From Phoebastria nigripes (taxonomy: Eukaryota > Chordata > Aves > Procellariiformes > Diomedeidae), in contig JAYKAV010000955.1 of NCBI GenBank assembly GCA_035582835.1, forward strand, positions 419,327 through 483,326: DNA of 64,000 nt, given 5' to 3'. The translations under genes were made by a program, and so were the position numbers. Below the pieces are notes generated by a model that was not told where the DNA came from, searched no databases, and saw only the letters and a program-made list of their open reading frames with translations. Numbering within the stretch: position 1 is the first letter of the stretch; every line of letters starts with the position of its first letter. Positions 1 through 13,800 of the stretch are shown here, one piece after another.

Positions 1-3000
1 GTCAACCACCGCGGCTGTGCTCCCCCCACCAGCTTCCCATGCACCTGGCAGGGCATGGGAGGCCGAAAAGTGCCCGGTGCAAGCACCACCCAGCACCACC
101 CAAAACATCAATGGGCCATCAATGCTCTTATTATACCAAACCCAAAACACAGCACACCCCCCCAGCTACTGGGAAGAAAGTTAACTCTGTCCCAACCGGA
201 ACCAGGACAAAAATTGATGTCCTCAAAAACTTCTTTCAGGTCCACATGTATGCATGTGCACTTGAGAATTCACTCACATCCTGGGAGAAGAGGAAATACT
301 TCTCTTTTCTTACCTTTTCAATTGTCCCCAAAGTCAACTATATAGAAAAGATCTGCTTTTGTCCAGTCTTCCTGGCACTTGATTTCCAGAGGCCAAAACA
401 CAAAGCAGTGTGTTTCCTATTCTGCATATAAGATGTTGATAAATACCTACAATATTATTGGTGTGCTACTGACAAAATCTATTTCAGAATTGATAATCTT
501 TAACTTCAAGGTAATCCAAATAACCAAATACTTCAGCTGGTTTAATTATGACTATAAGGTTAATACTCTAAATGTCCTAATACTAATGTTAATATTCTGA
601 CTAATAAGAAATACAAGTTCTTTAAGATTTGCAATACATGGTTGGGGAGTTGGATGTTTTAGCTCGTGGTCACAAACACCTTTCATAAAAGCTATTTTGG
701 TGAAGACTATCATAAAGATGCTTTTTCTCCCAACCCCACTTATAGGTCTCTGGGATTATGGCAGCTACATCATGTAGAACTGTTTACGGCTTTTTTGAAG
801 TTATGACAGAAGCCATTTTATTTCTAGTTGCTCTTAGGGCCATGAAAGTGCACAACTGGATTAAAATTTTCTTTCTACCAACCTGCTCTGCTCCACACAG
901 CTCATCTGGTGTAAATCTGGCAGCATTATCAGGTTCTGAGTTGGATTTATAAACAGTAAGAGTTCCAGTGGGCAAAATAAATGGAACAATCCTTGATACC
1001 TGGTAACAGTGGTTGGACAGTTATTTCACATGAAATATCCCTTAGTAAAGTCCCTTCAAGTGAACTTTATGTGATGAAGAAAATATTAAATGCAGATCTT
1101 GATGCTGCAAGGAGTTTGTTTGTATAAAAGGTATTGGTATGTGTAAGTGTGAAAGTGTAAGTCCTAGAAGTAACGGGAATACTCATGTGCACAATAAATG
1201 TGGCTAATGGTTAGGATCTGGGGGACTTGAGCTGTAAATGCTAGCATTTTATTTACATAAGGCAAATGTGGGAGGCGTATGATGCTCCATGACTGGTCTG
1301 TGACCCTTGACCTGTTGGCTTGCCACTTGTTTGCTAAAAGGCACCTAAGTGTTAAAGCACTTCCTGTAACTTTGCCTACGGACATAAGGGATAATGAATT
1401 TGGCCAGGTCTCCAGGCAGTATTTAAATCACAATGCAGGTATCAAAGTCTTTGAAGTTTTGTTTCTGTCCAAGCTGGGCACAATATTTTTTGACCAGAAA
1501 CAGGTCAGAGACCGTGTGGAAACACCGAGTATACAGGCCAGGCTGGGTCTGCAGGAGGGACCCCTTGCTGAAGCTCAGGAGTCGGCGTGACGGAGGGTCC
1601 TGCTGCAGCCTGGCCCTTGCAGGAGCAGGAGTACATGGGACCTGACCAGCCTCCAGGATATGCTAAGCTTTAGGTATGGCTGGGATGTGTTGAGGCTATT
1701 TTGCTGTTGTAGCATTTTTGTTGCTGATTGCTGTACTCGTAAGGGTAAGTAATGCTTTGCTTGGAAGTTTGCCCATATTCAGTGCTGTATCTAACTGCAA
1801 CTTAAGGAAAATTTGTTCCAGGAGCCCAACCTGGTTTGAATATCTGAGCACAATGCCTAGAAATTACAGATGCTGTAGCATAGAGATCTTCCTGAAGTGG
1901 GTTGAGTTTTCACAAGTCAGTAGGGGTACAGGACATGTCACTTGACAACAGAGAGACTTAGGCTGGAACTGTAACATATACCCTTAATTTTTGTACTGTA
2001 AAAATGCCATTCTGGTGGTTTCAGCGTGGCATGCTAAACTATGCAACTATCCAGTCTGAAGTCTATATTTGGGATGGGGGTATTCTTGTGGGTCGTCCTT
2101 GATCGATAAATAAAAACTGGTTCTGACATAACTCAAAGAAGACCGTTCATTCTGTCTGCGCTGTAGTTCACCACGTCTGTAGCATGTGCTACATACCACC
2201 ATGCCTCCCAGGAAACCAGAGGGTATAAATTCACTGGACTTGACTCTGATGGTGAAGTGTTGAGGGCTCCCAGTCACATGCATCTAAATTTATGGAGTGA
2301 AACTTATGAAATCTCTTCTGCAATCATTATTTCCAGCTATCTAAAAGATCCACATGGATCTGCTCTCTTCTAATACATAACTACTTTGAAATAGCTATTT
2401 GAATTACAGTTTTTTTTGGTAAAGTGAAAATCCTTACTTCAGTAGCACTAGTGTTGCTAACTGACAAGCTACATCACCGAAGTCTGGATCCTGGCTTCAA
2501 GTGACAGCTACTCAATCCGTATTCAAGCTCTCAGTCCAGACTTCAGAACTAAAATACTCCTACCGATCACCAAAATAGCACTGTAGCCCTGTTAACAACA
2601 GTGTCTTAGGAGCCGAGCAGTAGCAACGACTGTCTCTACACCAGGAGGGCAAGCAGCTATACATGAGTGGGACCTTGCGAAAAGTAACAACCCCTTCCTG
2701 AAACGCCCAGTGCCCCCATTCAAAAGCAGAAACTCACACACCCGACACCGACGTTTCCTCTGCCGCAGCGGCCCCAGCCCATGCGCAGGAACATCCCCCC
2801 AGATTTTACATCCTTGCAACCAGCCAGGTGAGGGGAAAGCCAAGCCGGCCACTGCCCACAGCGTGTGGCCACGCAGTGCAGTTCCCCGTGGGCCAGGGAA
2901 GGCTGTGGATGGGGGGCTGCAGGAGCCCATTGAGAAACAGAGCCAGGAAAGAAGTTTTCTGATTTCAGGGCCGCTAAGTGCTGGTTGCATTCTCATTGCC

Positions 3001-6000
3001 CCAGAAGTGTTTCTGTACCCATCAAGGCTGCCAGTAGCAGGTTTGACTACTAGAGAGGATTTTTTTCATTCCAGTGAAAAGCTCTGAGCAGGGGAAGGTC
3101 TTATTTATCACTGCCTCGGCTTAGCAGTCATAAAAGTGGCAATAATAGTTAGCTGATAAAGGGCAGTAAAAAGGCAGGTCTCCAACCCTGGGGAAGGTTT
3201 TGACAAATGGCTGCTCGCTAGATTGGAGGTGTTGCTGGCTTGGAGACAGATGAGCTCATCAGATGAATGTAGGTAATGCTACAGGTAAACGACAGAGAAA
3301 TTACCGTAGGCGTAGTTGAGGTAGTTACAACAATCTCTTTATCTACTGTTGGCATCTTTTGCCTTCATAGTTAACTCATTGTTCTTTTAAAGAGACCTCC
3401 AGAGACCAGGGAGTGAGGGATGAGTGAGCTCTTCGGGCACAAAGAAAAGGATGTCTTTTGATTTTGGTGCCATACATTAAACATCTGTGTTTGCAACAAG
3501 TCTTTGCCCCAAATTGTTTTGTTACAAGTTACATGGGCTTCTGATTTGCAATCAGTTCATGATAGATTTTCATTTCAGTCCTTGCTCTTACAAATTTTTG
3601 TCTTTTCTGTTTCCTTAAGTGTACCACAGTATGCATCAGCTGATATTCACTGTAACCATTTGTTAGAAATTTCTGTACAGATTTAGATGAGTGGTAATTG
3701 AATGTTAAACCCCCGTACACACTCATTTCAAAAGGAGAGGAATACACAGTCTGCAGTTTGCTTTGTACAATGTTTTGAGCAATACAGATTTTGTTAGCTT
3801 TCTCCTCTCATATTTCTGAATGATCAAATAATTGTAAAAATAAATGTAATGTTTCAGGTAGCTTTTCTTTTGGGCTTGAGTCTATTTCTGAATGTGAGCA
3901 TCCATACTGACTTGCCTTAGGTGCCCTGAGGTCAACACTGAAGTCTTCAAAGACTGAATTAATCTGACATAAGAAAATACTCAGACACAGTGGATGTAAG
4001 AATGAAAACAGAGGAGGTCACAGTCACTCTGTTCCCTCAATTTCTGTGGATTTCAGCTAAACTCTTAACCTCATTTGATACAACAGGATGTGTTGGTCTG
4101 CTTTATTAGAAAGAGAAAGCGTGTGTGTGGGAAGAAATCTGGGAATTTCTACATCACAGGCCTTGAAAATATTTTGGGGCTTAAACTTTCATGGCAGAAG
4201 TATTTAAGAGTGTTCTAAAGGCAAGTTAGATGGGATTCTGCACTCTTGACACTTATTTATTTTTATTTGTCTTTTTGCAGCTTGTTCATATTTTAAATTT
4301 GAGAAAAATCTGAGAAAAATATTTCTCATGGGCAGATGAAGAAGTTCCTTAAACAAAAGTAGACAGTAAACATTTTCAAAGATGATTTTAGGACACAGGT
4401 ATTTTCCCTTTTTGAGGACTATTGAAGCCGGGTCTGTATTAATAATGACAAAAGTGTCATCTTCAACCATCTAAGTGAATTAATGCTCAGCTACCTATTA
4501 GTCCAGACCAGACAGTCTAAAAGGAAACGGTACCTTTGACAAACTAACCAAAGACTAGCGGAACAGGACATGACATTCCTCCTTTCCATAGCTCGCATCA
4601 TGCGATTGAGCCACAGCTTAGAGAATGCCCCTGTTTTGAAGAAAGGATGTTGCCAAGCTTTTGAAACAGGTTTTCAGAACAGGCTCTGACACACAGAGCT
4701 TGTAACAGCGACTCTGAACCCATCGTACATCCTGAAATCACTATGGACTACTCTATTCACCATGGACCATTATTTAGCTTTTTCTGGTGCTCTTGCTACT
4801 TATCTCCAGATCTCTTAAAAGGGACTGAAAGCCTATTACCACGGCCTGTGTTTTCAGTATATCACCTCTCATCCACAGCTTACCCTGAGAGCCCTGAGCT
4901 GTTTCTTCTTCACCAGGAATCTAAAAAATGCATGTCTCAGCATAGCAATTTCTACTATAAGAATAATGAGAAATAATGATTGTTTTAATTGTTTCTTTGT
5001 TCTAATACAAACAAAGTTTGCTGGGCATGTAATAGACTAGAAAAGAAAATGAAAATAAAGGGCAAGGAAAATACAGCCTGGGCATTGGGTCTATTTGCCT
5101 ATGATTGGGCCATTCCTTTATCTTCCCTAAACAGAGAAGACCTCCCACCCTTTCTTCTCTTCCAAGCTTACAGGGAGCTGTGCTGGTTTGACGGCAGAAG
5201 TGAATGGAGCATGGTAAAAAGTTAGGGTTTGATGGCTAATGTCTGCTCATTTCCTTATCTCTATCTTTCCATTGAATTTTTAATAAAATTACCAGTATGC
5301 TTAGGATAAGACATTTTTCCTATACCTTTATTTGATTCTGAAGTAGAGAGTCCCAACCAACATCCTTATTTTCCTGCTACATTCAGGGAAGAAAGTGACA
5401 TATATCCTTGGAAATTACCCTGGCACCATTCCCTAGCAATGGTGTGGTGGCCAGTATCAGGAGCTGGAGTTTTGTTATCTTTACGTTCTTCCCTAGCAGT
5501 TTATTGTTGACCCATATCAAAGTCATGACACTGGCTGGATGACAGGTACAACTGCTGTGCTTTTGTTTAGATTTCAGGGGTCTGACCACAGAGTGCTGGT
5601 ATGACTGGGCAGCTGGCTCAATCTATTTGCTTTCGCTCCTTTAAAAATGGGATAAAGTGCCACTATACTACAGGGGTGTTATGAGGGTAAAATTCATTAT
5701 TAATGACTGTGAGGTATTCAGATGCAGTGGTAATGAGGCTATAGGGATGTCTGGAGTATGTGCTTCACTGCACATCTGAAGCAAAACATGTCTGTTTCCT
5801 TGACAACCCCTCTGCATTGGTACCGTTGTAGCTGCTCTCCACCGTACATGGAAATATCAAGCATCATTACTGAAGCTTGCTCGCATTTTGCTCCATTCAT
5901 ATTCTACTATTAAAAAAATTCTGTTTGTTGCATTGACAATGTGCTGCTCTGAATGCTGCAGGCCTATTCCTCGCTATTGCTTCCCCTTTTCCTCCCTCTC

Positions 6001-7805
6001 CCTCCCCAGGGGTGCAGTCCCCCCCTTTTTCTCTACCATCAGGATCCGTGCTCACCCCTTCAGGAGGCCAATTCAGTTCAGTTGACTGGTAGCAAACTAA
6101 CTTCATGCGAAAATGAAATAAAGCAATAGTTTTCTGCTGAGCTGCCTTTCAGAGGGGTCAGACTGGCATTTGGTGCTGCGGGATAGCAGGGGCCAAGCAA
6201 GAGCAAAGAGAGGCAGGAGAGAGGGGAGCCATGGAGAGGGAGCTCAGCTTAGCCCTCTTCTCTGCCTACAGCAGAAGCCTCAGGGTCACCCCACCAAAGG
6301 TGGGAAGCAGCAGCACCTCTCTAAGCGGTGCACAAATGTGGTAATATAGAAACACATCATGTCCATGTCCATGCATTGCCCTTCAGAAAATTAAAACATG
6401 AACTTTCTGAACAGCAGTTAGTGCTGCCATCTGTTACTGTCAGCAGATGTACGTGATAACCTTGTGTTCGCTTCCTTGGAAAGAGCTGTGTGTATTTCAC
6501 TTATGTTATCCATAAATGTTTTCCTTTTAGCAATGTAGAGATATGTGATATTATCTAACAGTTTTATCTTGACATGTGTCATGGTTGTATGAATGCCTTT
6601 ACATAGAACAAATATCAAAGAGATCTTCTGCAGTTCTGAGCCACACGTGGTCACTGTTTCTAGGCAGGTGAGAGTTTATAGCCCATGGAAGCCTAAGGAC
6701 TGCTCATGTGAGAAAGTGCATAAACTTAGTGCAGCCTCGTCCTCCTAATGCAGCCAGTATCTTCGTCCTCCTTTGAACTCCCACGTGTTAAGATGATTCG
6801 TGGCTGCCAAAGATCCGATCCTACATATGGAGAAAAACAAATACATCGTGTTTAAATAGTTGTCACCAATTTCAAAATAAAATCTTCAGGTTTCAAGAGG
6901 TCGGTTCTTCTCACTGTCAGTCTAGCCTGATCATCATGTAAAGATATAAGGGAAATATAGGCAACAAAATAGTGGAAAGGCACCTGAGTTCAAATTCTGA
7001 TGCTCTGCTTGTTCCCAGCACCTACGTCTCTGCAGCTCGATTCCCCAGGGGTTCATTGCACCAACCAGTACTCCACTTGCTTGCACCTCTGTTCATGAAC
7101 AGGTTTGCAGCTCTGTGCATTTGCACTGGGTGATGTCCCAGGAAAAAGTACCAAACAAGAGGGTGAAGGTGTTGCAAAACTGAACATGAAAATCAATTTC
7201 TGGTTAAGAAACATTTCATGATGAAAAGGAAAAGGAAGCACAGAATGTGGGCCACAAAGTCTGTCCTGTAAATCTGCCCATTCATTCAGTGTTTATGTGA
7301 GCATGATATTACCACAATTATATCTTTAGTGCGAGACCTCCATCTATTATCTAAAAGCTGGAATGTGAATAGATGCAAAAGAAAGGAGAACCTTGCTTAT
7401 TTTTGGCAAGAACTGAAGGCAGGTCAAGGAGACTTTTCTCTGTGAAATCTAGGAAGATTATCCTAACAGTTCCTCCTTACAGCGCATGTTCTACCTCTTT
7501 CAAGTTTATACATGTCCTTTTGCCTAAAATAGGTTGGTCCTTACTAAAATCTGTTTCTTGGAGTAGTATTTGTTGCAAATTAAGACATAAGGAATTGCTC
7601 AACATTATCCTGGGAGACCATTTTCCATTTTAAAATCAATGCTAATTAAGTGTACGTACTTTAATATTAACATAAATCGGTTCCAAATTTACATGCTAGC
7701 AATACTTTACAAAACATCATTTTCCTTGATTCTAATGAGATCTTCCCTCAGTGTGTTTTGTGCAAGTTAATTAGTTAAGTGCCTTTGTTTTTACATAAAC
7801 ACAAA
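1..7805. other. Intergenic DNA, no gene seen
   Basis: There are only short open frames (longest about 134 codons in a locally GC-rich part near 2600-3000), with no protein family recognised. A possible MIR-like scrap lies at 6970. No APBB1IP exon was recognised, although that gene is the expected downstream neighbour of GAD2. Confidence 0.6.
6970..7010 (+). repeat. Possible MIR-like SINE fragment
   Basis: GGCACCTGAGTTCAAATTCT followed by GATGCTCTGC resembles the B-box and following core of tRNA-derived MIR-type elements (usual form CTGGGTTCRAATCC, then GCTCTGCC). It is very short. Confidence 0.3.
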
Positions 7806-7819
7806 CACACACACACACA
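7806..7819. repeat. (CA)7 microsatellite
   Basis: A short pure CA dinucleotide run follows an ACAAACAC lead-in. Confidence 0.85.
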
Positions 7820-10800
7820 GAGTATCTACACATGAAGCAGAGGGAAAAAACAATGGGGATTTAGCTTTTTTGGGCAGATGTGGGTTGAAATTCACCTTAG
7901 GTATAGGACCCCACTGAAACCAAATCTTCTAAAACATCCTAAGTAGGGATGTAGGGAAAAATGACAAATCTCCTTATGCGTGTTTGTGAGAAAGCACTGA
8001 CACAGATGTCTAATTCCAGGACAGGGCTCAGGGTTGCTAATCCAAACTGAAAATAGTCACTTTCTGCAGCTTTCATGTAGGAGTTAAAATTCCTGGAAGA
8101 GATGGAACTTCTCTCCTCCCTGTTTTTTACTAACTATTTCATGCAAATCCCCAATCTCCAGGTGTACTGACTTTTGTTAGGGATGTTCAGTTTCTCTGAA
8201 AATTATGAAGGGACTCGAGCATTTTCATGCCTAGCAGGTATTTTAAACAGCTGAGCAGGGACACAGCAGCAGAGCTGCTCTATAGGAAGCGTACAGAGAA
8301 CGGCAGAATGTTCTTTGCATTTGACGTAGGTACCAAGAAAGCATTGGCTACGTGACAAAGAGATCTTACGGTACACATGTTTACTTTAATGAAGGGCAGG
8401 GTAGGAGAACATATATATATCTCTACAGACAAAAATATACTCCAGAAATACGGGAGCCATATGGGGAAACACAGTGATTCCCCATACTGGGAAAAAGACT
8501 CAAGTGTGACAGAGACCTCAGTGAAAATAAACTTCAGGATTCAGTAGGCACTTCTGCAAGGGATTAAGGAAGCAAATGCGGACTTGCCTCTAACAAGAAA
8601 CAGAGTCCTAAATTCAATACAAACCAATTAGCCCATTATATTTGGGTCATGGCAAAACTGTGAGAAGCAGGGAAGCACACCCCTTCGTATTATAGTTTGC
8701 TGTAGCTGTGCACCATGTTTCACACTGGACTTCTAGATTGCCTCCAATCAATAAAAGCCCAGGACTCTCCACTGTGCAGTGCCTAATGGACTGCATTTGT
8801 GTAGGGAATCAAGTCAAGCCTGTGTGCTGGCTTGAGTGAGAAAGCTGGTTTAAGCAGCTCCTTCCTTTCTTCGTAACAGCCATGAACAAGTGTTGCAATG
8901 CTATGCTGAAGTTTGCTGCCTCTAAGTTGTGAAGTTACGGCTGTTTTTGAGGCCATGCTGTAAACCAGGTCACTGAAATGTTTAAAATAGTCACCAGAGG
9001 CTCCAGGGCAGATACTTCCGAAGCCAACTTTGTCATCACAGCCAGCACTGCATAACTGCACAATAAATGTCGTAGCTGAGTGCAAGTCCATGAAAGAAAC
9101 ATGGAAATCCATGAAAGAACATGAAGAATGAAGAATGAAGAGTGCAGCCTACCTGTGCCTTCCAGCTATATGATAAACAGGTACTGGCCACAGCCGCAAA
9201 GAGGAAATAAAGCAGTGTCCAGACTTTGGTTCAGTTATTTACAGCATGTCTGATCACACCACGTTATTGCCAGCTACAGATTTGTTAGCAACCTGCAGTT
9301 GTTTCACAATTTCGTCTTGACTTTTAGAACTGTTGGTGAGAAAAACCCTATGTGATTATCCTCAGGATGCTCTTTTTTGGCTATTCCTGAATGAAATGGT
9401 ACCATTTTATTAAAATGGCTTATTTTAATTTATTTAAAATTAAGAAGAACCAGCAACCTTAAAATGCCTTTACATCTAAAAAGGTGTTTCATTTCATCCC
9501 AGCTCATCCCCACCCTTCTGCTGACAGACTTTGGCAAGTATTTGGAGAAGGAAGGGCTTAAAAACAGATGTAAAATCCCTCTTGTATGGAGATCAATGAT
9601 CCTTCTTTCAGAAAACTGCCTTCTTGCAAATCCAGCAGTGATCTTTAATACATTGACTTATATTTCTGACCTATGATTTCAGCATCTTCTAAATAATAAT
9701 CTGGAATAGCAACCTTCTTGTTGGCGGACCTCAAATGCTTCTGTAGGATTAAGGAATGTAGTCATAATGTCCAGACCTTTGATTTGCAGGCAACTCTGCC
9801 AAGCTCCTGNAAATGTACACTGAAAGCAGCTCTGTGACACTCTCACTTGAGTTCCTGCCCCTACAAGCAGATCTGGAGGAGCATAGAAGTAAAAAATCTC
9901 TATCATCCTTCAGAGCAGGAATAATTTAGTACAAACTCAGTGGGGATACGCCATAAGACATAACCTACAATCTCTGGGTATGGACATTACCCTGGACCAA
10001 GAACATGGGGACTCCGTGTTGCTCACTAGCAGTCCACAACACTCCACCCCTCAGAGGACTCTTGGTCTGCTTTAATTTAAACAAACTATGCAGTCCATGA
10101 CACCTCAGTATTAGAAGGCTGCAAAGGTGTCTTAAATCTCATAGGTCTATTATGCTTCACAGTATTTTCCCCTTTTCTTGTCTACTGTGCTTGGTGGTTA
10201 ATGATTATAATTACTTTTAATAGATGCAAATCATGCAGTGGTAACACAAGTCCTTTGCTGTTGCTGGGGCTGCATGTCTCAAAGAGATTTCAGTGGGTAC
10301 AATAGAGGCAAGGTATAGGCTGTTTAGGTCACTCTCTCTGAGTATGCCCAATTAGAATGTTGGGTCATCACAGGCATACTGAGAATGGAAATTTAATCAT
10401 GTACCAAGAGGTATTGCCTTCAGGCTATGTTTTCCTTAAGTTCCTATTCTTTTTAAGTGACTGTCAAGGGTTACAATCCATCAATTTGAAAAATATTATT
10501 CCTTTGAGTCTATCCTCAAAGAGGACTCATCCATTCCAGCGGGCTGAAAGAGTTTAACGTTATCAGCTGCTCTATTCCTGGATCACCACGTGTGTGTAAT
10601 TGCATGGAATCCCAGGCTTTCCCATCTGCTTTCACTAAAGGACAGTGCTTTTCTGCCTTAAAGAGATTAAAAACAGACCTTGTACTTTTTTGGGCTGTGA
10701 CCATCAGACATCAGAATGAGAGGACACTAAAATTTTGTTTGAAACAAATTAGGTGTAACAGGAGCTTTCTTGGGGAGAGTTGCAGTGTCTGTGTGTATTT

Positions 10801-13800
10801 AACACATAAATGACACTTTATGCTTCACCAAAGCCAAAAGCTGAAAATATCCATAGTATTTACACTGTTTGAAAGTGTCTCTGAAGGGGTATCCTAAAAA
10901 CTTGATGGGGGTGTAAATCTTCATTTTCTAGTTTAAGGATAAAGACTGAGCTTTCCTGGGGACAAGTCTAAAAATATACAGTCATGAAGAATTTCTGTTA
11001 GGGTGTTTCTTCATTTCACTTGTCTCAAAATTGACATAGAGCAATAAGGAGGCTAAATGCCCAGTCAGGTAAAGTCCGTACCAATGAGTGGCAACAGGAG
11101 AGAAAGCAAAACACACATAACAAATATTAGCTGCATCACTTGATGCACCACTGGAAGATGTTCAGATTCTGTGACATTATAAGAATGCAGAGAAAACAGC
11201 ATATACTTTTAACTCTTCTGTTTTTTTATCACAGAAGTTACATTTTCTTGTTTTTATGGGTTTGAACTTATCCTCTGTAATCTAATTCTTCTTGACTTCA
11301 GATAGAGGCAACAATATCCACCCATCCAGAGAGCAACTACATTAGGGCACAGATGATACATAAATTATTGAAATCTCTGAGTTTGAAGACTTGTACTGTG
11401 GATCAGTCCTGAGTTTCAATCTGTCTTTGCTTCTGACCAGTCCTTTTCAGTCAAACCTCCAGGAGATGCACATGCCTCAGAGACACAGCTGTGTATTTGC
11501 CCACCATTCTCCTTGCACTTGCATTTTCTGCTTCCTAAAGCTGCCTCAGGATATCTTTGTAAAATAGTGGTGATATCCATGATGGTGATAGTTATATAGA
11601 CTTTCAAAATATCATGATGAAAGATTTGTTTTAATACAGCTTCTGGTGAGTAAGTAGAATTTCTTACATTGCCCTTTCTCATAACCCTTTCGTACCCTAC
11701 ATTCTTTTCACGGGTGAGAATTTCTTGGTGCCCCTCTGACTCCATCTTGCTGTTGAAGAAGCACAGGAATGCAAGCATCGATGCCCTCCTTACATGCATC
11801 AATAACAACTTACAAGAGGAAAAATCTCAGCCAATAATATAATTTTCATAATATTGTAATTAAGAAGGATTTGCAATGAATAATCACCTTGGTTTTTTGT
11901 ATAGTTTTGGATTGATTTTTTTTTAATGAAGCACGCACTTACTTGCAAAATTTTCCAAAACAAAAACCATCAGTTTTTCCCCACCTAATTCTTCTTGTTG
12001 GTAGAAATGTATCATTACCTTTGGCAGAGTCTGAGTGTGTTCACACTTGCCTTTGCGCAGCTACTTGAGCTTTCTGCAGCAGTGGCAGGTAAGATGAGGG
12101 TCAGTAACCAGAAATTGGGGTCAGTTTTCCAGATATCACATTACATATCTCAATCACTAGCTCTTTCTGGAATGTTTCATCTAAAGACGTTAAAGTTTAG
12201 CTGCCTTTTAAAGCAAGGTCACTCAGTTTCTCCGGATTCAATCTTCATCCTGTGGCTTTTTACACAAAGACCCAAATAAGATTTGCTCACAGCCGTTTCT
12301 TAGCACATGAGTGGGCTTAGCTTGCTGGGAGGCAATTTGAATATCGACAGAAAGCTGAAACAATGCTGAGTTAGTGCTCCAGTCCAGTGACTTCTTAATT
12401 TAAAGGAGAGGGAATTGAGCCTGAAAAAAGCTACAATATCACAGTGCTATTTCTACTGTGGGAATTTTGCATACAAGTCGCAATAAATGTGTGCAATTCA
12501 GAAAGCAGCATTTCCTGCTGTCGGATAGGAGGGAACAACACATGAAGTAATTGGATTATGAATAGAGCTATAGCAATGAAACACTTGTTCGCAGTGTGTG
12601 AAACTGTGGGGAAAACAGAACTTTCCCTGCTGTGCTGTACTGTTTGACTTTCCCCTGGGAAAATCCCGAGACCCGGCCCCTGGTCCCCATGGAGGAGCGC
12701 AGAAGGCTCCATAGGGAGCCGCTGCGCAAGGAGCTGCCGCAGCCAGCCAGGAGTGAAGGGCACAGGCAAAGGCAGGGCTGAAATATCTGTCTGATGTGAC
12801 TCAGAGGAGACCCACGTAGCCAGCTCCTGTTTATTTGCATGCTAGTCCTCAAACTGGTCAGTATTTTTCACAGAAGTTATATGACAAAGCCTTGAAATAT
12901 AGTCATTTGGTGACATCAGAACGGTGAGATATGGCTCCTTGCCATTGCTGTCCACATGATTTGTGCTTTTCATTACAGCAATATGATAATAAAATCAGAG
13001 TCCGGAGAAGGAAAATGACAGACAAAAGCAGACGCTTGCCAGTAGCGTGGTATAACAAAGTCCCTTGCCCTGTCTGGAAATGTAAGCCTTTAACATCAGT
13101 AGAAAGCTATTTAGTTCATTCTCATTAAATTTATTGGTAGGGTGACTTTATATAGGTTTGACACAATGATTCGGTAAAGCTGGCCACTGCATTTTTCTAA
13201 GTGTCTTTTTTTCAAACACTGAAATGGCCCATCAGGCAGTAAACCTGGCTTTAGTGGTCAACTTCAGCAATTAGTGGGAGAAAATAGCCAGAAGATGCTG
13301 AGGCCTGCAAAGCAATTCCTTTGCCTATCTTTAATCACACCTTTCTGGAGAGACACTGAAAATCAGAGAACGTGCTACCAGGGAATTCAAGTTCCAGCAC
13401 TTTTCTCTGTATGTATTAGGAACTATACTAGGGAAAAAAGAAACAAAAGTAACAAATGTTGCATGATTAAATGGTTTGGGTAGAGGGAAGAGGCTTGACC
13501 TGGGTTTAAAGCAGAATAGTAAAAAATTGAAATTAAGAAAGGGTCAATTTTTTTGCAGTGGAAAAAAGCTGATGTCCAGTCACATTAATCTGCAGGAAAG
13601 ATACGGGAGTGAGAATCATAGTGGGGGTAAAACCGCAAGGAGGGTCAGATAGGGCTTGGGAAGGATGTTTAATGAAAGGGGGTATCTTCAGAGGCAGAAA
13701 CAGAAGATAAGCTCCTTGGGTAACCATTTGTAATGCAATAATATAATAACCAGGGCTCAGGAGTCTGCCAGGGGCAGAGTGCCCATGGTTTTATATTGCA

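Noticed and set aside
2592..3087. Overlapping open frames on both strands (134 and 125 codons).
   Set aside because: Both arise from one GC-rich patch. Neither shows a known motif, so composition explains them.
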